Source: Leptospira sp. WS60.C2 (GTDB lineage: Bacteria; Spirochaetota; Leptospiria; Leptospirales; Leptospiraceae). Taken from it: DNA of 64,000 nucleotides. The notes below the pieces were generated by a model. The model was not told where the DNA came from and did no database searches. It saw only the letters and a program-made list of their open reading frames with translations. The stretch is from positions 204,961 to 268,960 of the forward strand of contig NZ_CP162134.1 of assembly GCF_040833955.1 (NCBI RefSeq), in the 5' to 3' direction. Shown in pieces: positions 8,630 through 18,198 of this stretch. Position 1 is the first letter of the stretch, and each line of letters starts with the position of its first letter. The position numbers and the translations under genes were made by a program.

Positions 8630-11600
8630 TCATAATAACTGATGTTTTATAAGGATCGCTTGGATGTCGTTTGACGAAATAGGTTTTGTCACAAAGTCGG
8701 ACATTCCTGCTGAAATACTCCTTTCCTCGTCTTCACGAAATGCAGCTGCAGTTAACGCTACGATAGGAGTATTTTTTCCAATACTCTGTTCCCAATTTCG
8801 TATTTCTTGGGTGACTTCAAAACCATCCATTTCTGGCATTTGTACATCCATAAAAACTAAATCCGGTTGAAGTTTTTTGAATAATTCGAATGCATCTACT
8901 CCGTTTGATGCCTCATATAAGTTTAGATGGGACGCCATTTTTTTAAGAATCATTTTCAGCAATTGAATGTTCAAAGCAATGTCATCGACGATAAGAATTG
9001 ATCCTTGAATCACCTTAGAATTTGCAGGAACATCTTGCCTTGCTGGAATTGTCTTCACTTCATTGTTGACATTTTCTTTTTGTTTACTCAGATATTCATA
9101 CAGTTCTTTCAATTTAATTGGTTTTAGTAAACTCAATCCTATCCCTAATTTTTGGTATTCTTCACTTAAGAAAAAATCGTTTGCCGCTGAATGCATAAGA
9201 ATGATATCCAATTCATCCTGGTTAAAATTTGATTTTTTTTGGAGATGATTTAAAGTTTCAAAGTCCTTTAAATCAGGTATATCATAATCTAGTATCAGTA
9301 AATCAAAGGGGCCAGATTTCTCAATTTCATCAAGAGCAGAAGAAACGGAATCAGTCGATTTAAATTGAATTTGGAATAATCTCATGATTCCCTCTAATAT
9401 ATCCCGACATTTTTCATTGTCTTCAAGAATGAGACAGCGCTTAAATCTTTTGATATTTCCAAGATTCAGAATGCCACCTAACTCAAACTTTGTCTGAATG
9501 GAAAATGAAAAAATGGATCCAATACCAGGTTTACTCTCCAATTCTATTTTTGAATTTAACTTATTTGCAATCATCTCTGAAATGACCAAACCGAGACCTG
9601 TCCCGCCAAACTTTCTAGTCGTTGATGTATCTGCCTGAGTAAATGCTTTGAATAACTTCCCTTTTTGTTCATCCGTAATTCCAATCCCAGTATCTCGAAC
9701 GGAAAAAATAAACTTACCCTCTTCTCCTCCAAGGTTTTCAAAACGAACTTTTAATTCAACTTCACCAGATTCGGTGAACTTGACAGCGTTACTCAATAAG
9801 TTGGTTAAGATTTGTTTTAGTCTGATTGGATCTGTAAATCCATACCTTGGCATTGAAAAATCGAGATCCAAAATAACTTCAATGTTTTTCTTAGCAGCAG
9901 AGAATTTTACAATATCAATAGAAGTTTCTGCAAGTTCAACTATATCAGTCTTAATATTCTCAAGATTTAACATCCCCGCTTCAATTTTTGAAAAATCTAA
10001 TATATCATTGATGATTTCTAATAATGCTTGCCCAGATATAATTGCATTTTCTACATATTGTTTCTGCAAAGGAGAAAGATCAGTGCTTTTCAGTAAATCG
10101 GTAAATCCAATCACTCCATTGAGTGGTGTGCGAATTTCATGACTCATATTTGCTAAAAATTCGCTTTTCGCTTTATTGGCTCTATCGGCTTCTTCCTTCG
10201 CTAATTGTAAGGATTCTTGGAATAGTTTTTCCATTGTTATATCCCAATTGGCACCAATCATTCGAATTGGTTTTCCGTAATTATCCCACATCACAATCGC
10301 AGACGATCGAATAAAGTGTAAGGAACCATCAGGCCAAATAATACGAAACTCTGTATTAAACTCTTTATTGCCAAGTAATGACTGATTGATTTCAAATTCT
10401 ATTCTTTCAATGTCTTCAGGATGTAATCCTGATCTCCAAGCCTCATATACACCGGCAAACGATTCACGAGTGATTCCGTAGATTGCATACATTCGGTCAT
10501 CCCAAATGAGTCTGTTTTCATTGATAATATAATCCCAAACTCCAACATTGGCAGCTTTCGTTGCAAGGTCCAAACGAAGAGATGTTTCAATCACCTTTTC
10601 TTCACGATATTTTTTATCGGTGATATCCTGTGCCATACCTCTTAGGCCAATGATCTTTCCATGGTCAAAAACTGCCTCTCCTCTTACCCACATCCAACCA
10701 GAAGTATTATTTTTTCGATAGGTTTGAAGTTCTAATTCATATGGTTCGCCAGTATCTGCGGTTTTCTCAAGTGCCTTTTTTAATGTAACCCAACTCTCTT
10801 TGGTAAATAATTTCATATGTTCAGAATAGGGAGGTGGAGGTTTTAATGGATCTAATCCATAGATGTTATAAAGTTCTTCGGTCCAAGTTACCTCTTTCGT
10901 TTTTAGATCTAATTCCCAACTTCCCATTTTGGCAATTTGTTGGGCTCTTTTTAATGATTCTTCACTCTTTTGAATTCTTAATCGATTCTTTTTATCTATG
11001 TCAATGTCTTGTAATACTCCAAAAAGACGCACGCAAACATTGTCTTTGATTTCAGCGTTTCCAATTGCTCTTACCCATAATAATTTTCCTTTTGCTGTTC
11101 TAATCTGTAACTCCATATCATAAGGAGTTCCAGTTGTCATAGCAAAATGTATTGCAGCTTCGAGTTTGGGCCAACTTTCTGGAGTATAAAAATCCGCCAT
11201 TTCTTTGTAAGTTGGTACAAATCCATGAGGCAATTCATGAATTTCACAGATTAGATCTGACCAAGTAATCTCACCAGTCAGGTTATTAAAATCCCATCCA
11301 CCAACTCTTGCAACTTGGTTGGTTTGAGCTAAGAAACTTTTGTTTCTTTCTAATTCTTTTAATGCAATAGTTTTAGTTGTAATATCCCTTGCGATGAAAA
11401 GAACTTCATCTCTTCCTGCTGGGACCATTCTCCCCTCCCAGTAACGAGTCTGATTCCCAGCACCTAGTTCATATTCATATGTAACGAGTTTATTTGTTCG
11501 AAGTGTTTCTTCAATTTTTTCTAATGCTTGCTTTGCATGAAATTCGGGTAAAGTTTCATAGATTGATTTGTTTAGAAATTTTTCTGGAGGTACAATCAGG

Positions 11601-12913
11601 TTTGATATATCATTAGCATGGTAATCCAAGTATATCCCATCTCTACTCACTCTAAAAATAATGTCCGGTAGTACTTTTACAATTGACTCATAACGAAAAC
11701 GACTCTCTTCGAGTGCCACTTCAGCTAACTTCGCATCAGTTATATCTTGATGGATGGAAAGGTATACCAATACTTCTCCTTTTGCATTCAGAATTGGTTT
11801 AATTACAGAGGATACCCAAATTTCTTTCCTATCTTTTGTTATGTTTTTTATCTCACCCTTCCAAGATTTTCCTTGAGAAATGGTCTTCCAACATTCTCTC
11901 CAAAACTCTGCCGAATGAAATCCTGAATTTAAAATGCTATGATTCTTACCGATGAGTTCTTCCTCCGTATAACCGGAAAGTTCACAAAACTTCTGATTGA
12001 CTTTAAGCAAATTGCCATTGATATCCGTAACAGAAACCAATGAATTTTCATTCACGGCTTCCGTTATATCTTTTAATTCTTTATAAGCTAAAGTAATCTC
12101 ATTTTCCTTCTTTTTTTGTTCTGAGATGTCCCTTATGTTAGCAAAAAAAGCAATCGTTTGATTTAAATGATTTTTTAACGCTCCAACAGACAGAAAAACA
12201 GGAAATCTTTGTCCATTTTTTCTTTTAAAAATCAATTCAAAGTTTCCTTTCTCCGAAGTACGAGTTTGATTAAAAGCAAGGTTAATATTCTCTAATTCTT
12301 CTTCGGGCCAATATGGATAAGGAGGGATTTTTCCCATCAACTCTTCTTCAGTGAAGCCAGTCATCGATAAGAATGCTTGATTCACTCTGATTTGTTTCCC
12401 GTTAGCATCAATCACCGAAAATCCATCTGCCATGTTTGCAAGCAGTTGGTCTGCTAGGTCTTGTTCTGATACAATAGATTCTGCTAGAGAGTTGTGTTCT
12501 GATTTTAGATGAAATGAAATTTCTTCTAATAAGATCTGTAGTGAGTTAGCTTTATTTTGGCTAATGGAATTTGGCTGATAATCAATCAGAAAGAGTTTAG
12601 CAAAGGCAAATCCACTACCAAACTCAATTGGGTAACAAATAAAAAATGGAATCGCACCGATGTCTAATGCATTGTTTTCTGAATTTAAACTTTCGACTTT
12701 TTTTGTTAACGTTCGAGATTTTTCATCGTTCAAATCCAAACTTTTGCATAAAAGAATAACTTCACTATCTGGCAAAGATTCGAATCCAATTTTTGAGAGT
12801 AACGTCTCTCCATTTTGGGTGAATAAAACTATCGCTACGTGAGGAACTTCCGAAATGGATGCTGCAAGTCGCACTAATCTCTTTAGTTGTGTTTTCCATT
12901 CTTGCTCGATCAT
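8630..12913 (-). CDS. Multi-PAS hybrid sensor histidine kinase with two receivers
   Basis: 1427 residues, no membrane segment. Order: an N-terminal GAF-like region (about 1-150); a chain of about six PAS/PAC modules (roughly 155-265, 280-395, 400-510, 520-640, 650-765, 775-895), several with the HP-D/W-type PAC end; HisKA with MSHEIRTPLN (His925); HATPase_c with DTGIGIT and GGTGLGLVIS; and two receivers, with phospho-acceptors in LILDYDIPD (about 1206) and FMDVQMPEMDG (about 1355). The first receiver is less canonical. PAS chains usually sense redox, light or small ligands in the cytoplasm. No cognate regulator is adjacent, and the phosphoryl route probably needs an Hpt protein encoded elsewhere. 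It starts at the ATG at 12913. Confidence 0.93.
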   Translation of the reverse strand: MIEQEWKTQLKRLVRLAASISEVPHVAIVLFTQNGETLLSKIGFESLPDSEVILLCKSLDLNDEKSRTLTKKVESLNSENNALDIGAIPFFICYPIEFGSGFAFAKLFLIDYQPNSISQNKANSLQILLEEISFHLKSEHNSLAESIVSEQDLADQLLANMADGFSVIDANGKQIRVNQAFLSMTGFTEEELMGKIPPYPYWPEEELENINLAFNQTRTSEKGNFELIFKRKNGQRFPVFLSVGALKNHLNQTIAFFANIRDISEQKKKENEITLAYKELKDITEAVNENSLVSVTDINGNLLKVNQKFCELSGYTEEELIGKNHSILNSGFHSAEFWRECWKTISQGKSWKGEIKNITKDRKEIWVSSVIKPILNAKGEVLVYLSIHQDITDAKLAEVALEESRFRYESIVKVLPDIIFRVSRDGIYLDYHANDISNLIVPPEKFLNKSIYETLPEFHAKQALEKIEETLRTNKLVTYEYELGAGNQTRYWEGRMVPAGRDEVLFIARDITTKTIALKELERNKSFLAQTNQVARVGGWDFNNLTGEITWSDLICEIHELPHGFVPTYKEMADFYTPESWPKLEAAIHFAMTTGTPYDMELQIRTAKGKLLWVRAIGNAEIKDNVCVRLFGVLQDIDIDKKNRLRIQKSEESLKRAQQIAKMGSWELDLKTKEVTWTEELYNIYGLDPLKPPPPYSEHMKLFTKESWVTLKKALEKTADTGEPYELELQTYRKNNTSGWMWVRGEAVFDHGKIIGLRGMAQDITDKKYREEKVIETSLRLDLATKAANVGVWDYIINENRLIWDDRMYAIYGITRESFAGVYEAWRSGLHPEDIERIEFEINQSLLGNKEFNTEFRIIWPDGSLHFIRSSAIVMWDNYGKPIRMIGANWDITMEKLFQESLQLAKEEADRANKAKSEFLANMSHEIRTPLNGVIGFTDLLKSTDLSPLQKQYVENAIISGQALLEIINDILDFSKIEAGMLNLENIKTDIVELAETSIDIVKFSAAKKNIEVILDLDFSMPRYGFTDPIRLKQILTNLLSNAVKFTESGEVELKVRFENLGGEEGKFIFSVRDTGIGITDEQKGKLFKAFTQADTSTTRKFGGTGLGLVISEMIANKLNSKIELESKPGIGSIFSFSIQTKFELGGILNLGNIKRFKRCLILEDNEKCRDILEGIMRLFQIQFKSTDSVSSALDEIEKSGPFDLLILDYDIPDLKDFETLNHLQKKSNFNQDELDIILMHSAANDFFLSEEYQKLGIGLSLLKPIKLKELYEYLSKQKENVNNEVKTIPARQDVPANSKVIQGSILIVDDIALNIQLLKMILKKMASHLNLYEASNGVDAFELFKKLQPDLVFMDVQMPEMDGFEVTQEIRNWEQSIGKNTPIVALTAAAFREDEERSISAGMSDFVTKPISSNDIQAILIKHQLL

Positions 12914-13162
12914 TTTCTTAATAGATCCAAAAGTTCAATTTTTGGTAGTTCTCCCACTCGTCTAACCGCAAAGAAATAGGACGAAAATTCTAAAAAAAAA
13001 ACTTCAATTCATTCAAATGAATTGTGAATCTCCTAGAAGACTGTTTTTAACATGTTTCAAGATTATCTTTTCATGAAAAAAATCTGTCTAATTTGAGGAT
13101 TCCCAATTTACAGAGTCAATGAGAGAAAAAAACTGAGATTCAAATTGTAAGTAAGATGTAGC

Positions 13163-13567
13163 CTATTCCACCACCAAACCTTCTATAATGATCGTTCTGC
13201 GAGAATAAAGGGCACGGTTGGAAGCAAATAGAATTTGGGCTCCTGTTGTGAGAGTACGGATCACAGAGTCGGCGACATTTTCTTTTGATTCGATCCGAAG
13301 GTTCACAATTTTTTTTGCGTTTGGAAGTTCCTCACGAAGAATATCATCTAGTTGAAGTGTGTTTATGGGTTGGGTATCAAACAAATACCAGGAGACTTTC
13401 ACTTCGATGTGGAAAGAACGATACTTTTCATTCGGTTCCAATTCATTGGAAAAACTAACAGGGATTTTGGTATCTGTAAGCTCATAACGGTAGGTTGCAC
13501 AATGTGTGAGTAACACAGAGAACGTTAAGAATAAAAGTAGTGTAAAAAACTTTCTTCGAATTGCCAT
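13163..13567 (-). CDS. Small putative lipoprotein, Bor-like
   Basis: 134 residues. The signal sequence ends in LLTHC (Cys23), a permissive spirochaete lipobox. The mature part shares a pattern with the product of the gene directly upstream: SF-x-h-x-h near the start, a YLF segment, L-D-x-h, PNA, h-x-I, a T-x-G turn and a final strand ending in G-hydrophobic. The two look like diverged duplicates with a Bor/Iss-type all-beta build. The genes overlap by one base (TAATG), so translation is probably coupled. Function unknown. Confidence 0.75.
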   Translation of the reverse strand: MAIRRKFFTLLLFLTFSVLLTHCATYRYELTDTKIPVSFSNELEPNEKYRSFHIEVKVSWYLFDTQPINTLQLDDILREELPNAKKIVNLRIESKENVADSVIRTLTTGAQILFASNRALYSRRTIIIEGLVVE

Positions 13568-13950
13568 TAATTGCCACCTTTGTTTGTTGCATAAAGATTT
13601 CCACGCATGTGGACGGTATATGGCCGAATCATTCCGACTGTAATCAAATCGTAAATTCCATCCATAAATTCATATTCCTCTGTGATTTTTAAATCTCCAA
13701 TGTGAGCGTTGGGATACTTTAAATAGAGATCAGAAAAAAATTCATCCAAACTCTGGTCCCTCACATTGGACAAACCCCAAAATAAATACACCCGTGTATA
13801 GGTAAAATTGAAGGATTGGATTTTTTGATATCCTTCTTCTTTGGTATATCCATTCAAACGAACTTTTTGTTTTCCCCAAGTTTGGTAATACGAAGTATTG
13901 GCACATTGGAGGAGAAGGAATAGAAGACTAATTACGATTTTGTGTTTCAT
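13567..13950 (-). CDS. Small putative lipoprotein, Bor-like paralogue
   Basis: 127 residues. The signal peptide is short, with the lipobox LLLQC at Cys16. The mature region carries SFNFTYTRVYLFWGL, SLDEFF and YPNAHIGDLKI, matching in order the corresponding segments of the next gene's product, to which it is joined by a TAATG overlap. Bor-type lipoproteins are small outer-membrane proteins; whether that applies here is uncertain. It is preceded by two further small lipoprotein genes on the same strand (54-bp gap), so all four may be one transcript. Confidence 0.75.
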   Translation of the reverse strand: MKHKIVISLLFLLLQCANTSYYQTWGKQKVRLNGYTKEEGYQKIQSFNFTYTRVYLFWGLSNVRDQSLDEFFSDLYLKYPNAHIGDLKITEEYEFMDGIYDLITVGMIRPYTVHMRGNLYATNKGGN

Positions 13951-14004
13951 TTGGAACCTCTTTGTAAAAATAATCGCATAACGTACCCAGGATTGACTGG
14001 ATGA

Positions 14005-14322
14005 TCAATGACAATAATTGAACTCATATTCATGATTGATTAAATCAACTGCTTTTTTATTTTGAAACTGCGTGTATGGCAATACTAATAAAGGTGTGAG
14101 CCCCACTGGGCCTGCCCAAAAACCAACACCAAAGGAGATAGCAGAAATAGCTGTCGTAAAATTCCTATTTTGAATTTGAATTTCTCGCATTCGACGTTTT
14201 GCATGAAAATACTGAGCAACACATTCTTCTTTGTCATTGAATGGAGTCTCTGGTATGGAGATACAGGCTCCAAAGAACAAAAGCAATGTGATTACAAATG
14301 GTTGATGATTTCTTTTGCGCAT
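14005..14322 (-). CDS. Small putative lipoprotein
   Basis: 105 residues. A hydrophobic N-terminus ends in FFGAC (Cys20), a good lipobox. A second hydrophobic stretch with Gly and Pro (FGVGFWAGPVGLTPLLVLP) lies at about 66-86 and could insert in or lie on the membrane. Two further Cys occur, at about 34 and in the C-terminal FNYCH. Its start overlaps the end of the upstream lipoprotein gene by 31 bp. I recognise no family. Confidence 0.65.
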   Translation of the reverse strand: MRKRNHQPFVITLLLFFGACISIPETPFNDKEECVAQYFHAKRRMREIQIQNRNFTTAISAISFGVGFWAGPVGLTPLLVLPYTQFQNKKAVDLINHEYEFNYCH

Positions 14323-14894
14323 CGATCCAATACCTTTAGATTGGCAACTTCGATCATGGATTCGATTTCACTAGTGCGATAAAACCCATAAATTTCTATC
14401 GTTTTTTTGGCAGTTTCTGTAATTTCAAATTGGGATTTAATGAGACCGTTCATAGAAATCTTACAGATAAGTTTTACCTCGTAATTATGATTGCGCACTT
14501 GCAATGGCCAGTATCCTGTTAATGGCCAAAACGCGGGCCAGGTTTTCCACATACTGAAATGGGATTCAAAATTAGGATATACTTCAATATCGATTAGATA
14601 TGTTTCCACATCCTGTTTAGCATTTCTATCATTCGAGACATCGAATACTTGATTGCTCACTCGATTGTTCTTTAGAATGGATTTGAAAGTATACTTCCAA
14701 GCCCTTGTATAATTGACACTATCGGAAGTGTAGACTTCAAACTTACCAATGTACACTGGTTTGTTGATGATAGGATAAATTGTGTTTTCTGTTTCTCTAG
14801 GCTGCGGAATTTGTTTGATGTCGATGGCACAAGAAACAAAAAGAAAAAAGCCAAGTAGAACAATCCTCAAATTTCCATTTAACATTTGTATCAT
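14292..14894 (-). CDS. Putative lipoprotein, about 200 residues
   Basis: Start chosen at the ATG at 14894 (MIQMLNGN...); another ATG is at 14885 and a TTG at 14921, none with a clear Shine-Dalgarno sequence. The signal ends in LFVSC, a good lipobox. The mature protein is beta-rich, with an aromatic patch (SMWKTWPAFWPLTGYWP) around the middle. It resembles envelope lipoproteins of about 200 residues with no assigned role. It is the first of four tightly spaced small lipoprotein genes on this strand. Confidence 0.65.
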   Translation of the reverse strand: MIQMLNGNLRIVLLGFFLFVSCAIDIKQIPQPRETENTIYPIINKPVYIGKFEVYTSDSVNYTRAWKYTFKSILKNNRVSNQVFDVSNDRNAKQDVETYLIDIEVYPNFESHFSMWKTWPAFWPLTGYWPLQVRNHNYEVKLICKISMNGLIKSQFEITETAKKTIEIYGFYRTSEIESMIEVANLKVLDRCAKEIINHL

Positions 14895-14967
14895 TATACA
14901 AACATATAAAAAAATGATCAAGTAGAGTTTATAAAGGGAACAACGAACTTGTCTGTCGATCTAACTT

Positions 14968-15780
14968 CTACCCAAGTCCCACGTCAAGTGCCATCATGAG
15001 CACAAATCCAAACATCGCACCAAGGGTTGACATTTCTGTTTCTTTCCCCGTGTGTGATTCTGGAATCAGTTCTTCCACCACCACAAAGATCATCGCACCT
15101 GCCGCAAACGAGAGTGCAAATGGAAGGATATTAGCTACATAAAACACAAGGGCCGCTCCGAGAAGTCCGCCAATAGGTTCGACAAAACCTGAAAGTTGAC
15201 CATACCAAAAACTTTTTTTGGCACTATACCCTTCTCGCAGTAGTGGTATGGAAACCGCCGCACCTTCGGGGATATTTTGGATCCCTATCCCAAAGGCAAC
15301 TACCATTGCCGCCATCAACGCCTCATAAGTAAAATCGTCTCCTAATGCACCAAAAGCGACACCAACCGCAAGTCCTTCTGGGATATTATGTAAGGTGATG
15401 GCAAGGATGAGTAACAGACTCCTTTGGAAAGAGGACTTCCCACCTTCTAGTCGATTTTCTTCCAAGCCGACATGCAAATGAGGAAGGAGTTTATGCAGAA
15501 AGTACAAACTAAGTCCACCTGACAAAAACCCAAGGCTCACATGGAGCCAAGCAGGCCCGCCAGCTCTTTCCGAAAGTTCAATCGAAGGGAGTAAAAGTGA
15601 CCAAAAACTAGCAGCAATCATAATGCCAGAAGCAAATCCAAGCATCGCATTAAACACAGGTCTTGGCACCGTGCGAAAGAAAAACACAAACCCCGCACCA
15701 AAAGCTGTACAAAACCAAGTGAACCCAGTGGCTAGAAGTGCCAACACCACTGGGTGAAGCGAGAGTAAATCAATAAACAT
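14968..15780 (-). CDS. ZIP-family metal transporter
   Basis: 270 residues, about eight membrane segments. The two metal-binding helices are plain: HNIPEGLAVGVAFGAL (TM4) and IQNIPEGAAVSIPLL (TM5), as in ZupT-type transporters, which import Zn2+ and other divalent cations. The His-rich loop between TM3 and TM4 is short (HKLLPHLHVGLEE). The start codon immediately follows the stop of the preceding gene (TAGATG), so the two are probably co-translated. No Zur-like site was seen. Confidence 0.9.
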   Translation of the reverse strand: MFIDLLSLHPVVLALLATGFTWFCTAFGAGFVFFFRTVPRPVFNAMLGFASGIMIAASFWSLLLPSIELSERAGGPAWLHVSLGFLSGGLSLYFLHKLLPHLHVGLEENRLEGGKSSFQRSLLLILAITLHNIPEGLAVGVAFGALGDDFTYEALMAAMVVAFGIGIQNIPEGAAVSIPLLREGYSAKKSFWYGQLSGFVEPIGGLLGAALVFYVANILPFALSFAAGAMIFVVVEELIPESHTGKETEMSTLGAMFGFVLMMALDVGLG

Positions 15781-16365
15781 CTATTTGGCGGGCATCATTC
15801 CCACAAAGAGAGAACTCATTTCTTTGGCACGCCAAAGTCCATCAACATCTTTTTCCACACTGACGGGACGATATGTGGAAGCACCTCTCGTCGCAACAAA
15901 AAGTTTGATTTTACCAGAAGACTCTTCTCCTGAATAAGGATTGGTATACGTTTCCACTGTGAGTGGTAAGGTCGGAGTATACCCGTTATTCGGTTCGGCA
16001 CCCTTCCAATATCCGTTTGGTACCATTTTGTATTTGTCAAGTTGTCCAAGTAAGTAGGAATCACTGCCCCCTAAATCCACTCCATCAATCGCTGTTGGTT
16101 TGTTTGATTTTTGTCTGTTTTTGGAAAGCACCGAAAGAACCACTGCCTTTCTTCCTAACTCAGGGTTTTTGCCATACATCGACATCGCAAGGACTAGAAT
16201 GGCCGCTCCTCCTTCGGGAGTGGTCGCCATGGCTGCTTGGATGGTTTTGAATTCTTCAATCGTGGTGGGTTCAGAGGAAAAACTCACAGGAGTTCGTTCT
16301 GTCAGATTCTGCGCCACAAGACTTGCGGTGAATGTCACTAAGAGTAGGCATACAATTCGTTTCAT
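15781..16365 (-). CDS. Exported protein of unknown function
   Basis: 194 residues. A clear signal peptide (MKRIVCLLLVTFTASLVAQ) predicts secretion to the periplasm or beyond. The body has an alanine-rich helical segment (FKTIQAAMATTPEGGAAILVLAMSMYG) and a beta-rich second half with YTNPYSGEESSGKIKLFVATRGA. I do not recognise the family with confidence; it resembles uncharacterised spirochaete exported proteins. It abuts the ZIP transporter gene with no gap, which suggests joint expression. Confidence 0.7.
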   Translation of the reverse strand: MKRIVCLLLVTFTASLVAQNLTERTPVSFSSEPTTIEEFKTIQAAMATTPEGGAAILVLAMSMYGKNPELGRKAVVLSVLSKNRQKSNKPTAIDGVDLGGSDSYLLGQLDKYKMVPNGYWKGAEPNNGYTPTLPLTVETYTNPYSGEESSGKIKLFVATRGASTYRPVSVEKDVDGLWRAKEMSSLFVGMMPAK

Positions 16366-16455
16366 GGGCGAAAATCTTAGTTTGATTTCTTATGGATGCA
16401 ATCCTTTTTCTAAATTTTTTCTTTACCAGTGGCCGAAAAGGGATATGTTATTTTT

Positions 16456-16848
16456 ATGAAAAAAATTTCTCTATTCCTATTTTTATGTTTCCCACTCATC
16501 ATCACCTCACAAACATTAAAGGACGCAAAAGAATTCCAAGCCCTTTCTAAAAAAATGTGTGCAAAAACTTCTGAATGTATGAAGGAGAAACTAAAAGAAC
16601 TTCCTCCCGAACAACGAAAGATGGTTGAGTCCCAGTTTGTGAATGGCAATGTCTGTGAATCTCGTTACAAACAATATGTTGTGGAAGGCCAAAAACCAAG
16701 TAACGAAAAACCAACCAAAAAACTCACCAAACAAGACATTGAAGATATGAAACAATGCGTAAAAGAAATGGCCGCCTTCTCTTGTGCTGAGTTTGAAGAA
16801 GGGAAAGTACCAAGCTCTTGTGAAAAATTCCAATCAGAAGAGGAGTAA
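16456..16848 (+). CDS. Small exported Cys-rich protein
   Basis: 130 residues from the ATG at 16456, which starts the signal peptide (MKKISLFLFLCFPLIITSQ); the frame extends 27 bases further up without support. The mature part is helical, charged and has six Cys in spaced pairs (MCAKTSEC, VCESRY, QCVKE, SCAEFEEG, SSCEKF), which suggests disulfide bonds in the periplasm. It resembles a family of small Leptospira proteins with four to six conserved Cys. It is convergent with epmA, 6 bp away. Function unknown. Confidence 0.75.
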   Translation: MKKISLFLFLCFPLIITSQTLKDAKEFQALSKKMCAKTSECMKEKLKELPPEQRKMVESQFVNGNVCESRYKQYVVEGQKPSNEKPTKKLTKQDIEDMKQCVKEMAAFSCAEFEEGKVPSSCEKFQSEEE

Positions 16849-16854
16849 AATCTT

Positions 16855-17826
16855 TTACAATTCCATCCAATACGGGCTCACATCAGCGAGTCCGTTTTTC
16901 CCCAATAGTTTTAAAATCAGTCGATCCATCCCAATGGAAATTCCCGAACAATTGGGAAATCCATTTCCGAGAGCCTCCAAAAAATCCTCATCCATTGGAA
17001 ATACGTCTTTCCCAAGTTTTGCACGTAACGTTTGTTCGTCTACAAATCGTTTTCGTTGTTCTTTTGGGTCGTTCAATTCATAAAAGGCATTGGCTAGTTC
17101 CAATCCATCCCAATATATTTCGAATCGTTTGGCAACTCCCTTCTCAATTCTTGCAAGCGCGGCACATTCTGGAGGGTAATCATACAAAAAAACAATCCCT
17201 TCCCCTAGTTTCGGTTCAATACAATTTAAGAACACCAAAAAGAACAAATCTTCATATTGCCAAGTTTGTAATTCCTCGAAAGAAGTAGAGGTTAACTTTT
17301 GTTTGATGATGGTAGGAATCAATTTTTCTTTCTCAAATCCATGGCCAAGGTGGATGAGAAACACTGACTGTACTGAAAAATGTCGGATAAATCCTGGTTT
17401 GGACAATTGGTTGTGGAGTTTTGGTATACCAACTGTAAAGATCAGTTCCCGTAAAAATTTTTCGATAAAATGCCTAAGCACTTCATCATCCATTCCTTCT
17501 GCATAGAGTTCTAACATAAGAAACTCTTTGGTATGAAACGAACTTCCCACTTCGCCCGACCGGTATGTATGAGCCAACTCAAAGATACGAGTAAGACCCG
17601 TTGCCATCATCTGTTTTAAGCTGTATTCAGGGGACGTGATGAGATAGCCCTTTTCTCTTCCCGACGGAGAACGGACTTCGAAAGGATCCAGGTATGGCTC
17701 CATCCCCACGATGGGTTTTAGAGTGGGTGTATCCACTTCCAAAAACTCATTCCGTGTCAAAATCTCTCGTACGGTTTGTAAAACTTTGGAACGAAAAATG
17801 AGTGTCTCTTTTGGTAGAACGTGCAA
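16855..17826 (-). CDS. epmA: Elongation factor P (R)-beta-lysine ligase
   Basis: 323 residues, a class II lysyl-tRNA synthetase core without the anticodon-binding domain. EpmA activates (R)-beta-lysine with ATP and attaches it to a conserved Lys of EF-P, relieving ribosome stalling at polyproline. Family blocks seen: VDTPTLKPIVGMEPYLDPF, YLITSPEYSLKQMMA, HTKEFLMLELY, LELANAFYELNDPKEQRKRF and CSGISIGMDRLILKL. The start is TTG at 17826 with a strong GGAGG 6 nt upstream (17833-17837 on the opposite strand). An ATG in another frame lies closer to the GGAGG but gives no family match. The partner genes efp and epmB are not in the window. Confidence 0.9.
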   Translation of the reverse strand: MHVLPKETLIFRSKVLQTVREILTRNEFLEVDTPTLKPIVGMEPYLDPFEVRSPSGREKGYLITSPEYSLKQMMATGLTRIFELAHTYRSGEVGSSFHTKEFLMLELYAEGMDDEVLRHFIEKFLRELIFTVGIPKLHNQLSKPGFIRHFSVQSVFLIHLGHGFEKEKLIPTIIKQKLTSTSFEELQTWQYEDLFFLVFLNCIEPKLGEGIVFLYDYPPECAALARIEKGVAKRFEIYWDGLELANAFYELNDPKEQRKRFVDEQTLRAKLGKDVFPMDEDFLEALGNGFPNCSGISIGMDRLILKLLGKNGLADVSPYWMEL

Positions 17827-17838
17827 ACATAACCTCCG

Positions 17839-18198
17839 ATGGCAAAAAAAACAAAATACCTAACTGTTCGCGAAATTCAAAATGCGTATGAAATTGTCAT
17901 CTTATCGAAAGAAGTCCACTTTGATATGGAAGAAGAATTGGACTCTGTCATGCATATGTTATTTTTTCAAACAAGATCCCATATCCAAATCGACCTCTCG
18001 AATATGCCCTATTTACCCATCACCCTTCTCACCAAACTCTTACAAATGGCAAGAGACCTACGATTGAAAAAACGAGTGCTGGTTTTGAATGGGCTTACCA
18101 TCGCAAGTTACCACTACCTCAAACGATTTGGTCTCACACGACTCGTATTCCCCGGTGAAGCCATCCTCAGAGAGTCCCATCAAGGTTCCAAGGGATGA
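17839..18198 (+). CDS. STAS-like protein lacking the phospho-serine
   Basis: 119 residues. The pattern IQIDLSNMPYLPITLLTKLLQMARDL followed by RVLVLNGLTIASYHYLKRFGLTRLV follows the beta-alpha order of STAS / anti-sigma-factor-antagonist domains, but the Ser normally phosphorylated after the D-L-S strand (DSSG) is missing. Its start codon is only 12 bp from that of the divergent epmA, so its promoter must lie inside epmA. No Shine-Dalgarno sequence is visible. The 3' end overlaps the convergent DUF4279 gene by 32 bp. Role in a partner switch is inference. Confidence 0.6.
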   Translation: MAKKTKYLTVREIQNAYEIVILSKEVHFDMEEELDSVMHMLFFQTRSHIQIDLSNMPYLPITLLTKLLQMARDLRLKKRVLVLNGLTIASYHYLKRFGLTRLVFPGEAILRESHQGSKG

